In this document: one piece after another, positions 18,679-28,094 of the stretch
Numbering within the stretch: position 1 is the first letter of the stretch
Layout: every line of letters starts with the position of its first letter
DNA from: Gammaproteobacteria bacterium
Lineage (GTDB): Bacteria > Pseudomonadota > Gammaproteobacteria > Steroidobacterales > GCA-2729495
Reading direction: 5' to 3'
Assembly (NCBI GenBank): GCA_028285245.1
Contig: JANQPY010000046.1
Location: 1-41,112 of the forward strand
DNA length: 41,112 nt
Position numbers and translations under genes: made by a program
The notes under the pieces: model-generated
Seen by the model: the letters and a program-made list of their open reading frames with translations, nothing else
Database searches by the model: none
Told to the model about the DNA's origin: nothing

Positions 18679-19314
18679 ATGGAAAAATTCACCCAGCTAA
18701 CGGCAATCGCCGCGCCGATTCGTCGCATCAACATCGACACCGACATCATTATTCCGAGCCGTGAAATGAAGCGCGTGTCCAAGCAGGGACTCGGCGAGGG
18801 TCTGTTTGCCGGCTGGCGCTATACCAAGCCGGGCGGGCGCGAAGAAAATGCGGACTTTATTCTGAACCAGCCGCCTTACCGCGAGGCGAAGATCATCCTG
18901 ACGAGCGCCAACTTCGGCTGTGGATCATCCCGCGAGCACGCCGTGTGGGCACTGCACGAGTGGGGCATCCGCTGCATCATCGCGCCCAGCTTCGGCTCGA
19001 TTTTTCAGGGAAACTGCGTGCGCAATGGCATCTTGCCCGTAGTGCTTGATGACGAAAAAGTCGTCGAGCTGGTTAACTGGGTCGAGCAGGACGCCGCGGC
19101 GAACCAGCTCACGGTGGACCTGGTGGCAGGCAAGGTGTCGGCAGCTGACCACATCGAATACTCGTTCAGCTTAAGTGAAGCCGATCGGGAAATGCTGCTC
19201 AATGGTCTGGATGCCATCGCGGTGACACTCAAGCGCGCAGATGAAATCGCCGCGTTTGAGTCGCGAGATCAAAAGCAGCGTCCGTGGGCATACCCGCAAC
19301 GACCGGCGCCCTAA
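18679..19314 (+). CDS. leuD: 3-isopropylmalate dehydratase small subunit
   Basis: The 211-residue swivelling-domain partner of LeuC. It carries the substrate-recognition region NIDTDIIIPSREMK, the active-site GCGSSREHAVWAL and the FGSIFQGNCVRNGILPV segment. Length and motifs are those of the proteobacterial LeuD. After it, 19315-19481 holds no gene I can support and no clear terminator. Confidence 0.97.
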   Translation: MEKFTQLTAIAAPIRRINIDTDIIIPSREMKRVSKQGLGEGLFAGWRYTKPGGREENADFILNQPPYREAKIILTSANFGCGSSREHAVWALHEWGIRCIIAPSFGSIFQGNCVRNGILPVVLDDEKVVELVNWVEQDAAANQLTVDLVAGKVSAADHIEYSFSLSEADREMLLNGLDAIAVTLKRADEIAAFESRDQKQRPWAYPQRPAP

Positions 19315-19481
19315 CACCCGGCTCGAAAGGTCCGTGAACCGATAGCTCGTCACGGAGTCTGCGACCAGAGGGCGTGGGCCGGGGAAGCCTGAAGGAGACA
19401 CAAGCGGACCGTAGGGAGCCATTCGACGAAACGCTTCGCCGAGCCGCGCCCCCGCACGCGAGAGCGAAGCAATACAGGCGC

Positions 19482-20684
19482 CTATTCCGCGCCAACGACG
19501 CCTTCGGCCACCATGCCTTCAATCGCCTCGCTGGCGTAACCCAGCTCCGCCAGAATCTCCCGCGTATGCTGACCGGCACGCGGCACATCCCGATGCACGC
19601 CAAAGCGCTGGTCCGCCATGGTCAGCGGCAGTGCCGGCAGACGTGTGCCCTCTCCCGCATGGTCACCGTCGGCTACCGTCAACGGCAACAAGCCCCCACT
19701 TGCAGCCAGGTGCGGATCGTCAAACAGCTCCTCCGGCCGCGCGATCGGCGCGAACGGCAGGCCGGTCTTTTCCAGCTTGGCCATCAGTTCCTGCTTCGTG
19801 TAGCGGCGAAAGGTGTCCTTGATCACCGGTAACAACCGATCCTTGTTGGCAACGCGGTCATTGTTCCTGGCCAGACTTTCGTCGGCCGCCAGCTCATCAA
19901 GCCCGAACGCATCGCACAACAGTTTCCACTGCTTGTCGCTAACCACACCAACGAAGACCTGGTCATCATCAGCCGTCTCAAAAACCTGATAAATGGCCCA
20001 GGCGGAAACGCGTGCGGGCATCGGGGCCGCCGCTTTGCCAGTCACCGCGAACTGGGCCATGTGCTGCCCGACCAGAAACACCGTGCTCTCATACAGTGAG
20101 GCAACAACGCGCTGCCCCTTACCGGTAATGCTGCGCTGGAATAGCGCCGCGAGCACGCCGGTTGCACCGAACATGCCGCCCTGCACGTCGATCACTGACG
20201 TGCCCGCGCGCAGCGGCTGCCCCGGGGGTCCGGTCATGTAGGCCAGCCCGCCCATCATCTGCGCCACTTCATCCAGGGCGGTGCGATGCTCATAAGGCCC
20301 GGCCAGAAACCCTTTCTCCGAGCAATAGATCAGGCCCGGGTTACCCTTGCTGAGCTGCTCATAGCCGAATCCCAGGCGGTCCATCGTGCCGGGGCGAAAA
20401 TTCTCAATGACAACGTCCGCACTGGCGACCAGTTTCTCAACCGCGGCCTTCCCCTCAGTTGACTTGAGGTCGACACACAGGCTGCGCTTGTTGCGGTTGT
20501 ACATGGGAAAGTAGCCGGCGCCGGAACCGGGCAGACGGCGTGTGCTATCGCCGCCGGCGGGCTCAATCTTGACCACGTCGGCACCCATGTCGGCGAGAAT
20601 CAGGCCGGCGGCCGGCCCCATCACCATGTGCGTGAATTCGACGACTTTGACCCCAGCCAGGGGCAGAGACTGCGTGTCAGACAT
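19482..20684 (-). CDS. Class III (CaiB/BaiF) acyl-CoA transferase
   Basis: A 400-residue family III CoA-transferase moving CoA between carboxylic acids. It begins with the typical LAGVKVVEFTHMVMGPAAG, has NRNKRSLCVDLK and VIENFRPGTMDRLG, and the catalytic Asp is likely D166 in SVIDVQGG. Donor and acceptor acids cannot be deduced. It is divergent from HMG-CoA lyase with about 180 bp between, so the pair may serve one CoA-ester breakdown route, for example of leucine or a dicarboxylate. Confidence 0.92.
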   Translation of the reverse strand: MSDTQSLPLAGVKVVEFTHMVMGPAAGLILADMGADVVKIEPAGGDSTRRLPGSGAGYFPMYNRNKRSLCVDLKSTEGKAAVEKLVASADVVIENFRPGTMDRLGFGYEQLSKGNPGLIYCSEKGFLAGPYEHRTALDEVAQMMGGLAYMTGPPGQPLRAGTSVIDVQGGMFGATGVLAALFQRSITGKGQRVVASLYESTVFLVGQHMAQFAVTGKAAAPMPARVSAWAIYQVFETADDDQVFVGVVSDKQWKLLCDAFGLDELAADESLARNNDRVANKDRLLPVIKDTFRRYTKQELMAKLEKTGLPFAPIARPEELFDDPHLAASGGLLPLTVADGDHAGEGTRLPALPLTMADQRFGVHRDVPRAGQHTREILAELGYASEAIEGMVAEGVVGAE

Positions 20685-20864
20685 GCTTGTGCCTTTCTCG
20701 TTATAATTTCCAACTCAGCCGTGGCGGCGAGCCGCGGCAATTATGCCTTAAGGCCCCGGTGTTTGTTGCCGGAGGGTTCGTGCCTACAGAGCAATCTATT
20801 GCAGGCAACGAGCCGTCAAGGCTTCGCCGGCGAATCAGGCCAAACCAATACAGGAAGTGACGTC

Positions 20865-21812
20865 ATGAGCGAAATCGACGTACTCATCAGTGAAGTCGGT
20901 CCCCGCGACGGGTTACAAAGCATCGACACCATCATGCCCACGGAGGCGAAGAAAGCCTGGATCCAGGCAGAAGCCGCGGCCGGCGTACGCGAGATCGAGG
21001 TCGGCTCTTTTGTACCACCAAAGCTGCTGCCGCAGCTCGCGGACACCGCCGAGATCGTGGCCTACGCGCGCACGCTCCCCGGGCTTACCGTCGCCGCGCT
21101 CGTACCCAACTTCAAGGGCGCGGAGAACGCGATCAAAGCCGGCGCACACAAAATCACTTTGCCGCTTTCGGTAAGCGAAACACACAGCAAGGCCAACCTG
21201 CGCAAGACTCACGATCAGGTGCTTGACGAAGTGCGCAAGATCGTTGAGCTACTCGACACACTGCCAGCCGATCAACGCCCCAGCTTTGAGGGGGGCCTGT
21301 CGACCGCGTTTGGCTGCACGCTCGAAGGCATAGTCCCGGAAGCGAAAGTGGCCGAAATGGCGCGCAAGCTGCTTGAACTAGGCTGCGACGAAGTGGGCCT
21401 GTCGGATACGACAGGCTACGCCAATCCGAAGCAGCTTCGCCGGTTGATCAAGCTAATCTGGAGCGAAGTTGGCCACGACAAGTTGACCGGTGTTCATCTG
21501 CACAACACGCGCGGCCTGGGACTGGCGAACGCACTGGCAGCACTTGAAGAAGGCATCACCACCCTCGATAGCTCGTTAGGCGGCATCGGCGGCTGCCCGT
21601 TCGCGCCCGGCGCCAGTGGCAATATCGTCACCGAGGACCTGGTGTTTATGCTCGATGCCATGGGTCTGCGTACCGGCATCGATCTGGACGCGCTGTTGAG
21701 GGTCCGGGAAGTCGTTACGGAAGCCCTGCCCGATGAAGATATGTATGGCTTTACGCCAGACGCAGGTTTACCGAAAGGCTATAACGCCGGTGGTTGGGGC
21801 GTCGCCGCCTAG
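20865..21812 (+). CDS. Hydroxymethylglutaryl-CoA lyase
   Basis: Cleaves HMG-CoA to acetyl-CoA and acetoacetate at the end of leucine breakdown. The 315-residue TIM-barrel protein has the N-terminal SEVGPRDGLQ, the metal-binding HLHNTRG and the lyase loop with catalytic Cys in GGIGGCPFAPGASGN. The ATG at 20865 has AGGAAG about 8 bp ahead; earlier in-frame starts overlap the CoA-transferase and its promoter region. A TATAAT hexamer at 20702-20707 could be part of the promoter, but no matching -35 is visible. Confidence 0.93.
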   Translation: MSEIDVLISEVGPRDGLQSIDTIMPTEAKKAWIQAEAAAGVREIEVGSFVPPKLLPQLADTAEIVAYARTLPGLTVAALVPNFKGAENAIKAGAHKITLPLSVSETHSKANLRKTHDQVLDEVRKIVELLDTLPADQRPSFEGGLSTAFGCTLEGIVPEAKVAEMARKLLELGCDEVGLSDTTGYANPKQLRRLIKLIWSEVGHDKLTGVHLHNTRGLGLANALAALEEGITTLDSSLGGIGGCPFAPGASGNIVTEDLVFMLDAMGLRTGIDLDALLRVREVVTEALPDEDMYGFTPDAGLPKGYNAGGWGVAA

Positions 21813-21821
21813 GCACCTTCT

Positions 21822-21866
21822 AAAAAGCCTCAGCCGGTCCAACAATTCGTTGGAGACCGGCTGAGG
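21822..21866 (-). terminator. intrinsic terminator of the porin gene
   Basis: A 12-bp perfect stem (CCTCAGCCGGTC at 21828-21839 with GACCGGCTGAGG at 21855-21866) topped by CAAC/GTTG. On the minus strand it is followed by CTTTTTA, a proper U tract, so it ends the porin transcript. It may also stop read-through from HMG-CoA lyase on the plus strand, though there is no T run on that side. Confidence 0.85.
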
Positions 21867-21881
21867 ATGTTTCAACTGCCG

Positions 21882-23042
21882 TTAGAAGTAAACGCGGGCA
21901 GCAACCCAAATACTAACGCCATCAAGTTCATCGTCGGCATCATCCGACTGGATGGTCTCGTACTCAACGCCTGACATCAGCTTAACGTTGTCACCAGCGA
22001 TGTAGTAATTCAGGCCGGCGTAGAGTGCGTGATAGTTATCGCCACTGCCCGTGGGTAGATCTGCATCCCTGGCGACCCTGCGAATACCGCGACTGCTGCT
22101 GCTACGTGGCACGCCCGAGTCAGCGCTCGAGTTTGCCCACTGGTAACGGAAAGCCGCCTCCAGCTTCTCAGGCACGATATCGTAGGTGGGCAGTATCACT
22201 ATGCCAAGCGGATCTACATCACCGGCCTGGCTGAGAGTGACGTTGGTCAACAAACCACCCCAATCGAAATCGCGGTTGTAGGTGACCGAGCCGGCCCAGT
22301 CGTAATCGAAGATGGTGTCGTCCGAGTCAGCGTCGTCGGCATAGACAAAGTCCAGTATCCATTCGCCGTTCAGCGCATCGAACGTCGCGCTGCCCTGAAT
22401 CGCTACGCCTTCGTTCCAGCCTGACCACCGCTTGGGATCTGGCTCCCTGGACCAAATGCCCAGAATGTATTCAACACCGTCTTTCTCGGCATTTATAACT
22501 GCACCGGTTGGACGGCGGCTGCCAAAACGGTTGTTGATCGCGCTACGCTCGATGGTCTTGATGCGCTTGGACGACTGATGTTCCTCACCACCAAACAGCA
22601 GCTTGTAACGACCGTAGCCGATCGACACAGAATCAAATCCAAACCAGTTTTCTTGACCATACGCAACGTACAGCTCATCCCAGCTGTCGAAACCGAGTTC
22701 CGTATCGCCAAACCCACCCTCTTCCAGATTCACTCGTCCGAGTGCTTTAAAGCCGTTCAGAAAATTCACTGACGCGCCGGCTCGCAACCGGCGCAATTCT
22801 TCACCGGAACCGCTGAAACTCTCACCGGCGCTGTCGCCGTCTGAGAAGTTCCACTGGCCGTGGGCCCGACCGAACAGCTTGACGCTTTGGACAATTGGAT
22901 TGTTCTCATCAGAGTACACCTTGCCCATATTTTTCAGAGTGTTAACCCACTCCGGAGTCGCATCATCGCTGGCTTGCGCAAGCGATGAGACGCATAAAAT
23001 ACCTGCCGCGATAGCGCTGACACCTGAAGACCTGATGGTCAT
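21882..23042 (-). CDS. Phosphate-type outer membrane porin (OprO/OprP family)
   Basis: A 386-residue outer membrane protein with a signal peptide (cleavage near LAQA-SDD), alternating beta-strand pattern and a C-terminal aromatic (RVYF) used by the BAM machinery. The strand pattern, the repeated GYGRYKLLFGG and YHALYAGLNYYI type segments and the location directly after pstB fit an anion-selective phosphate or polyphosphate porin. Basic clusters (KRIKTIERSAINNRFGSRR and RGIRRVARD) could contribute to anion binding. The ATG follows AAAGGGGGATAAGCAC. A Pho-box-like promoter lies ~70 bp upstream, so it need not depend on read-through from pstB. Confidence 0.82.
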   Translation of the reverse strand: MTIRSSGVSAIAAGILCVSSLAQASDDATPEWVNTLKNMGKVYSDENNPIVQSVKLFGRAHGQWNFSDGDSAGESFSGSGEELRRLRAGASVNFLNGFKALGRVNLEEGGFGDTELGFDSWDELYVAYGQENWFGFDSVSIGYGRYKLLFGGEEHQSSKRIKTIERSAINNRFGSRRPTGAVINAEKDGVEYILGIWSREPDPKRWSGWNEGVAIQGSATFDALNGEWILDFVYADDADSDDTIFDYDWAGSVTYNRDFDWGGLLTNVTLSQAGDVDPLGIVILPTYDIVPEKLEAAFRYQWANSSADSGVPRSSSSRGIRRVARDADLPTGSGDNYHALYAGLNYYIAGDNVKLMSGVEYETIQSDDADDELDGVSIWVAARVYF

Positions 23043-23111
23043 GTGCTTATCCCCCTTTGAACCAACGTTAGAAACTAACGGGCCGCAACGGCCGTCATTC
23101 GTTGGCGCAGG

Positions 23112-23145
23112 ATAATGCTCCGGAAACGTTACCGAAATATTACAG
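23112..23145 (-). promoter_or_regulatory. candidate Pho-regulated promoter of the porin gene
   Basis: On the minus strand CTGTAAT-ATTT-CGGTAAC (23128-23145) resembles the Pho box pattern of two 7-mers with a 4-bp linker. It is followed by exactly 10 bp and CATTAT (23112-23117), a 4/6 match to the -10 hexamer. The same 34-bp layout recurs before pstS, phoB and two glycosyltransferases. Confidence 0.65.
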
Positions 23146-23190
23146 TAACGGTTAGGAAATCAGCCCGAAATACGGTCAGGCTGCAGATTA

Positions 23191-24105
23191 TCAGCCGAAG
23201 CGGCCGGTGACGTAGTCTTCGGTAAGCTTGTGACCCGGGTTCGTGAAAATCCGGTTCGTCTCGTCAACTTCAATCAGCTTGCCCAGGTGGAAGTACGCTG
23301 TGCGCTGAGAAACCCGCGCTGCCTGCTGCATGGAGTGAGTTACGATCGCGATCGCGTAGTTCTCAGACAGTTCGTCAATCAGATCCTCGATGCGCGCCGT
23401 GGCAATCGGATCAAGTGCGCTGCACGGCTCATCCATGAGGATGACTTCGGGATTAACAGCAATGGTACGTGCAATACACAACCGCTGCTGTTGCCCCCCT
23501 GATAGGCCGGTACCCGGCTGATCCAGCCGGTCTTTGGCTTCTTCCCAAAGACCCGCTCTGCGCAAGCTAGTCTCTACGATCTCATCGAGTTCGGCGCGAT
23601 TGCTTGCCAAGCCATGTAGTCTTGGGCCGTAAGCGACGTTCTCAAAAATACTCTTTGGGAATGGATTGGGTTTCTGGAACACCATGCCAACCCGGGCGCG
23701 TAGCAGCACGACGTCGGTCGACTTGCTGTTGATGTCTTCGCCATACAGGCGAATATCGCCGGTCACGACCGCTGTATCGATCGTGTCGTTCATTCGATTC
23801 AGGCAGCGTATGAAGGTCGACTTGCCGCAGCCGGACGGCCCGATTAGCGCAACGACCTGATTGCGACCGATATCCAGGTTGACGTCAAACAGCGCCTGCG
23901 CATCCCCATAAAAGACATTACAGTCGCGTACCGTCATTACGGGATCCTCGGCGGTTACGGTGCCGTGGGTCTCGTATTCTTCCTGTGCGACGGACTGAAA
24001 ATCTTCTGCTACCGCCTGCGACTGGTCCATACGGGGGGCTCGTGAGTTATCGAGTTGTTCTTCTTCCGCCAGATCTACGGCTTCAGCGGTTTGACTTCCA
24101 GACAT
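23191..24105 (-). CDS. pstB: Phosphate ABC transporter ATP-binding protein
   Basis: ATPase of the high-affinity phosphate importer on the cytoplasmic face. It has Walker A (GPSGCGKST), the PstB-specific [18 protein letters not shown], signature LSGGQQQR and Walker B VILMDEP. At 304 residues it is longer than the E. coli protein (257) because of an acidic N-terminal extension of about 50 residues with no recognised motif. Fourth of the pstSCAB run, 27 bp after pstA; the porin follows. Confidence 0.97.
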   Translation of the reverse strand: MSGSQTAEAVDLAEEEQLDNSRAPRMDQSQAVAEDFQSVAQEEYETHGTVTAEDPVMTVRDCNVFYGDAQALFDVNLDIGRNQVVALIGPSGCGKSTFIRCLNRMNDTIDTAVVTGDIRLYGEDINSKSTDVVLLRARVGMVFQKPNPFPKSIFENVAYGPRLHGLASNRAELDEIVETSLRRAGLWEEAKDRLDQPGTGLSGGQQQRLCIARTIAVNPEVILMDEPCSALDPIATARIEDLIDELSENYAIAIVTHSMQQAARVSQRTAYFHLGKLIEVDETNRIFTNPGHKLTEDYVTGRFG

Positions 24106-24132
24106 TGTAGCTCACCCTTGTTGGCCAGTAGC

Positions 24133-25434
24133 CTACCACCGGCGCTCAAACTTATTCCGTAGCCATATGGCCACGGCATTCATAGCGAGAAGAAAAGCCA
24201 GCAACACCATGGTCGCGGCTGAGGTCCGCTCCACAAAGGCCCGCTCCGGGCTATCCGCCCACAGAAAAACCTGCACAGGTAGCGCCGTGGCCGGATCCGT
24301 TATCGACTGTGGCACCTCGACAATAAAGGCCACCATGCCAATCATCAGCAGCGGCGCCGACTCCCCAAGAGCACGGGCCATGCCGATAATTGCGCCAGTC
24401 AGCATACCGGGCATCGCCAACGGCACAACGTGATGAAGGACCGTTTGCACCTGCGAGGCACCAAGGCCAAGTGCGGCTTCACGAACCGAAGGCGGCACGG
24501 ATTTGATGGCCGCACGCGATGCAATGATGATAGTGGGCAACGTCATCAGGCTCAGAACCAGGCCGCCGACCAACGGAGCTGATCGGGGCAAGCCGAAGAA
24601 ATTCAGAAACACCGAGAGCCCCAGCAGTCCGAACACAATGGACGGTACGGCAGCAAGATTATTAATGTTGACTTCAACCAGATCGATCCATCGATTGCGC
24701 GGTGCGAACTCCTCAAGGTAGACCGCGGCGGCAATGCCGAGTGGAAAGGCAATAACTAAGGTAACCAGCAGCGCGAATAACGACCCCTTGGCTGCCCCCG
24801 CGATGCCAGCCTGCTCGGGGTCACGAGAATCGCCTCGTGTAAAGAAATTGACATTAAATCTTTGCTCTACACGCCCATCCGCCGCAAGCGCATCAATCCA
24901 GCGGAGCTGACTATCGCTAAGCCTACGGGCGCCGCCCTGCTCATCACGCTCGACGTGCCCCTTTACGAGCATGTCCACCTCATCATCGGCCGTGATCCAC
25001 AGTTCGCGAGTAGAGCCAATTAGGGCCACATTAGCCACAACCTCGTCGCGCAAATCAAACTCAGCGCCTGCGCTGATAAGCCGATTGAGCTCGCGCATCT
25101 CCCGGCGGCCACTGACATCGGGCAGCTCTGACTGCAGCGCGTCACGTATAAGCGCCCTATAGTTAGCCGAAGCAAGCTGCTGCGGATCGGCCTGACCGTC
25201 TGGGTCAATGACTGCAGGATCAAAATAGATATCCAGTTTGAACTGCGTCTGCCAGAAAGCGGTGTAGCCGTTACCAATAATTGTGACAAACAAGAATGCA
25301 ACAAAGGCGAGCCCAAGCAACGCAGAACTCAAACCAAACAGACGAAAACGCCGTTCGCTGCGGTAGCGGCGCGCCAGGCTGGCGCGCACACGACGGAGCG
25401 TCTCTTCCTGGGCCCGCTTCTCGTCAGCAGTCAT
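24133..25434 (-). CDS. pstA: Phosphate ABC transporter permease PstA, long form
   Basis: Inner-membrane permease subunit. The C-terminal half carries the permease core (EAALGLGASQVQTVLHHVVPLAMPGMLTG with the EAA-type loop). The 433-residue length exceeds E. coli PstA (296) because of an N-terminal region with one membrane segment (FGLSSALLGLAFVAFLFVTIIG) and a periplasmic domain of the DUF3333 type, about residues 55-190. It starts 9 bp after pstC. Long PstA with long PstC is a recognised variant in proteobacteria; the extra domain's role is unknown. Confidence 0.95.
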   Translation of the reverse strand: MTADEKRAQEETLRRVRASLARRYRSERRFRLFGLSSALLGLAFVAFLFVTIIGNGYTAFWQTQFKLDIYFDPAVIDPDGQADPQQLASANYRALIRDALQSELPDVSGRREMRELNRLISAGAEFDLRDEVVANVALIGSTRELWITADDEVDMLVKGHVERDEQGGARRLSDSQLRWIDALAADGRVEQRFNVNFFTRGDSRDPEQAGIAGAAKGSLFALLVTLVIAFPLGIAAAVYLEEFAPRNRWIDLVEVNINNLAAVPSIVFGLLGLSVFLNFFGLPRSAPLVGGLVLSLMTLPTIIIASRAAIKSVPPSVREAALGLGASQVQTVLHHVVPLAMPGMLTGAIIGMARALGESAPLLMIGMVAFIVEVPQSITDPATALPVQVFLWADSPERAFVERTSAATMVLLAFLLAMNAVAIWLRNKFERRW

Positions 25435-25443
25435 TCAGTAAAC

Positions 25444-26832
25444 CTACTCGTACTGCTCGCGATACTTGCGCACTACATGCAGCGCGAAGACATTGAGAAT
25501 TAACGTAACAACGAACAAGACCAGACCGAGAGCGAAGGCCGCGAGGGTCTTCGCGCTGTCAAACTCCTGATCACCGACCAGCAGCGTCACAATCTGCACC
25601 GTCACGGTCGTCACCGCCTGCAGGGGGTTGACTGTCAGGTTGGCGGCCAGTCCGGCCGCCATGACAACAATCATCGTCTCGCCGATCGCACGCGAGACTG
25701 CCAGCAGCGCGCCGCCAACAATGCCGGGCAAGGCGGCTGGCAGGATGACCCGTTTTACGGTCTCCGACTTCGTCGCGCCAAGCGCATAGGACCCATCGCG
25801 CATGGCCTGAGGCACGGCATTGATCACGTCGTCCGTCAGCGACGAAACGAACGGGATAATCATCACACCCATCACCAGACCGGCTCCCAACGCACTCTCA
25901 GAGGCGACCTCCAGTCCCAGCGAGGTACCGAGATCGCGCAGCAGCGGGGCCACGGTCAGCGCGGCGAAGAAACCATAGACGACGGTGGGAATGCCCGCGA
26001 GAATTTCCAGCACGGGCTTGATGACTGCGCGAATCCGCGGACTGGCGTACTCGGTGAGGTATACCGCAGTCATCAGGCCGATTGGCAAGGCCACGAACAT
26101 GGCAATACCTGATATCAGCAGTGTGCCCGCAAACAGCGGAATGGCCCCAAACGCCCCAGACGATCCGACCTGGTCAGCTCGCAAAGCGGTTTGCGGACTC
26201 CAGGTCAGACCAAAAAGAAACTCGGTGAACGAGATCTTCTGAAAGAAGCGAAGCGCCTCAAACAGCACCGACAGCAAGATACCTACCGTCGTAAAAATCG
26301 CGATCGTGGAAGCCACGACCAGCGCCGCCTTGATGACTGTCTCTACCTTATTTCGTGCGCGGAAATCCGGCTGCAGGCGGGTCGCAGAATAAAGAAACCC
26401 GGCTAAACCTAGCGCAACGATCAGGCCCGATAGAATCCAGCGGGCCGAGGCCTGCAGGGAATTGTAGAGTTCCGCTGCCGCTCCAAGCTCAACGGCACGG
26501 TTGGGATTGACAAACTGACCGGCGGCAAGGTTTTTAATGTCATTGACCAGCAGCCCCAACTGCGCATCGGAACTTCCACGCAGCGCTTCAGGCAGGCTAG
26601 CAACCACTCGCCCGGTGATGACGCTGTCTGACAGGGACAGCCACGCAGCAACCAGCAGCAACCCCGGCAGACCGCACCAGATAGCGGCATAGTATCCGTA
26701 GTACTTCGGTAGCGAATGCAGGGAACGAATCGAGGAGTAGCCACCCACGGTGGCAATCGACCGCCGGCGGCCGAGCACAAAGGACGCAACGGCCATCGCG
26801 GCGAGCAGCAGCAATAGCGTTGAAAGCTGCAA
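25444..26832 (-). CDS. pstC: Phosphate ABC transporter permease PstC, long form
   Basis: Partner permease of PstA. The permease core is in the last ~270 residues (DGSYALGATKSETVKRVILPAALPGIVGG). At 462 residues it is longer than E. coli PstC (319), with two extra N-terminal membrane segments and a periplasmic stretch between about residues 70 and 130. The likely start is TTG at 26832 with AAGGGG about 9 bp ahead; the next candidate is an ATG at 26796. It is separated from pstS by a GC-rich hairpin that probably lowers its expression relative to pstS. Confidence 0.95.
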   Translation of the reverse strand: MQLSTLLLLLAAMAVASFVLGRRRSIATVGGYSSIRSLHSLPKYYGYYAAIWCGLPGLLLVAAWLSLSDSVITGRVVASLPEALRGSSDAQLGLLVNDIKNLAAGQFVNPNRAVELGAAAELYNSLQASARWILSGLIVALGLAGFLYSATRLQPDFRARNKVETVIKAALVVASTIAIFTTVGILLSVLFEALRFFQKISFTEFLFGLTWSPQTALRADQVGSSGAFGAIPLFAGTLLISGIAMFVALPIGLMTAVYLTEYASPRIRAVIKPVLEILAGIPTVVYGFFAALTVAPLLRDLGTSLGLEVASESALGAGLVMGVMIIPFVSSLTDDVINAVPQAMRDGSYALGATKSETVKRVILPAALPGIVGGALLAVSRAIGETMIVVMAAGLAANLTVNPLQAVTTVTVQIVTLLVGDQEFDSAKTLAAFALGLVLFVVTLILNVFALHVVRKYREQYE

Positions 26833-26864
26833 CCGCTGGCCCCTTAACTACCGCGCAGAAACAA

Positions 26865-26889
26865 GCGGCGGCCCACAAGGAGCCGCCGC
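26865..26889 (-). promoter_or_regulatory. intercistronic hairpin between pstS and pstC
   Basis: A perfect 8-bp GC stem, GCGGCGGC (26865-26872) with GCCGCCGC (26882-26889), and a 9-nt loop. On the minus strand it is followed by TTGTTTC, too poor in U for a strong terminator. Its place right after pstS suggests partial termination or mRNA stabilisation, giving more binding protein than permease. Confidence 0.6.
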
Positions 26890-26929
26890 CGGTTAGAGTT
26901 CCGTTGGGTGTCGCTGCCCAACAGACCGC

Positions 26930-28000
26930 CTAGTTGGCAGCCAAATTTAGTGGCTGCAAATCCCGCACGGCTTGTGCGACTGCCTCGTACTCCGCCTCGG
27001 GCAGAGGAATCAATCCGCGCTCGGTCAGATAGCCGAAATCGCCCATGGCTTTGTCGCTGACAAATTCAGCCAGATACTCGCGAATGCCCGGAATCGCGCC
27101 TATGTGCGCCTTCTTGACGTAGAAGTAGAGTGAGCGCGAGACCGGATAGATGCCCTCGGCAATCGCCTCAAACTCAGGCTTCTGGCCATCAATTAATGAG
27201 CCCTGCACCACGTCGGCATTCTGATCGAGGAAGCTGAAGCCAAAGATACCGAGCGCATCCGGGTTGGCTTTTAGCTTATTAACAATCAAATTGTCATTCT
27301 CTCCGGCTTCTACGTAGCGCCCGTCTTCGCGAACACCGTGACAAATACCTTTGTAGCGACTCTTGTCCTCAGACTTGATGGCCTTGATCCACGCGAATTG
27401 TTTGCAGCCACCCTCCATGGCCAGCTCCGCGAACGCATCGCGGGTACCGGAGGTTGGCGGCGGACCCAGCACCTCGATTGCCGTATTCGGCAGCTCCGGG
27501 TTTACCTCATTCCAGGTGTTGTACGGGTTGGGCACCAGCCGCTCGCTCCCGTCAGGTGCCGGCACATCTTTCGCCAGCGCCAGAAACACGTCCTTTAGGC
27601 TGAGCTCATAGGGCTTGTTGTCAATCGAGTTGGCCAACACGATGCCGTCGTAGCCGATCTTCACCTCAACAATCTCGGCGACGCCGTTGCTCGCACACAG
27701 TTCTACCTCAGACGACTTGATACGCCGCGAACTGTTGGTGATGTCAGGGTGTTCGACGCCCACACCGGCGCAAAACAGCTTGAGCCCACCGCCAGATCCA
27801 GTGGACTCAATCTTTGGTGTCTTAAAGGCTGTCGACCGGCCAAACTGCTCGGCGACAACGGTTGCGAATGGGTACACCGTGGACGAACCCACGATACTGA
27901 TGTAGTCGCGTGCCGCCTGGGCAGCCGCGGGACCAGAAACTGAGAGTAGAACAGCGACGCCGCAAACAGTTAGCGCGGCCGATCGGATAGTCGTCAACAC
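26930..28000 (-). CDS. pstS: Periplasmic phosphate-binding protein PstS
   Basis: Captures phosphate for PstCAB. It has a Sec signal peptide (cleavage near AAAQA-ARD) without a lipobox. The mature N-terminus ISIVGSSTVYPFA and the later GPPPTSGTRDAFAE are the phosphate-contacting loops of the PstS family. Length is 356 residues. The start is GTG at 28000 (or TTG at 27997), set by GGAGGA five bases upstream. Extending further would run through the promoter into the phoU end. A Pho-box-like promoter lies 40-75 bp upstream. Confidence 0.96.
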   Translation of the reverse strand: MLTTIRSAALTVCGVAVLLSVSGPAAAQAARDYISIVGSSTVYPFATVVAEQFGRSTAFKTPKIESTGSGGGLKLFCAGVGVEHPDITNSSRRIKSSEVELCASNGVAEIVEVKIGYDGIVLANSIDNKPYELSLKDVFLALAKDVPAPDGSERLVPNPYNTWNEVNPELPNTAIEVLGPPPTSGTRDAFAELAMEGGCKQFAWIKAIKSEDKSRYKGICHGVREDGRYVEAGENDNLIVNKLKANPDALGIFGFSFLDQNADVVQGSLIDGQKPEFEAIAEGIYPVSRSLYFYVKKAHIGAIPGIREYLAEFVSDKAMGDFGYLTERGLIPLPEAEYEAVAQAVRDLQPLNLAAN

Positions 28001-28041
28001 AGTACTTCCTCCAAAGGAAATGGTTTTTATGTCACGCAGGC

Positions 28042-28075
28042 AGTCTAGGAACGCTTTGTTAAGGGAATATTTCAG
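28042..28075 (-). promoter_or_regulatory. candidate Pho-regulated promoter of pstS
   Basis: Minus strand CTGAAAT-ATTC-CCTTAAC (28058-28075), 13 of 18 positions identical to the porin box, followed by exactly 10 bp and TAGACT (28042-28047), a 4/6 -10 match. The predicted start leaves a leader of about 35 nt with a good ribosome-binding site. Confidence 0.65.
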
Positions 28076-28094
28076 CCCGGGACCGATCCGCTGA

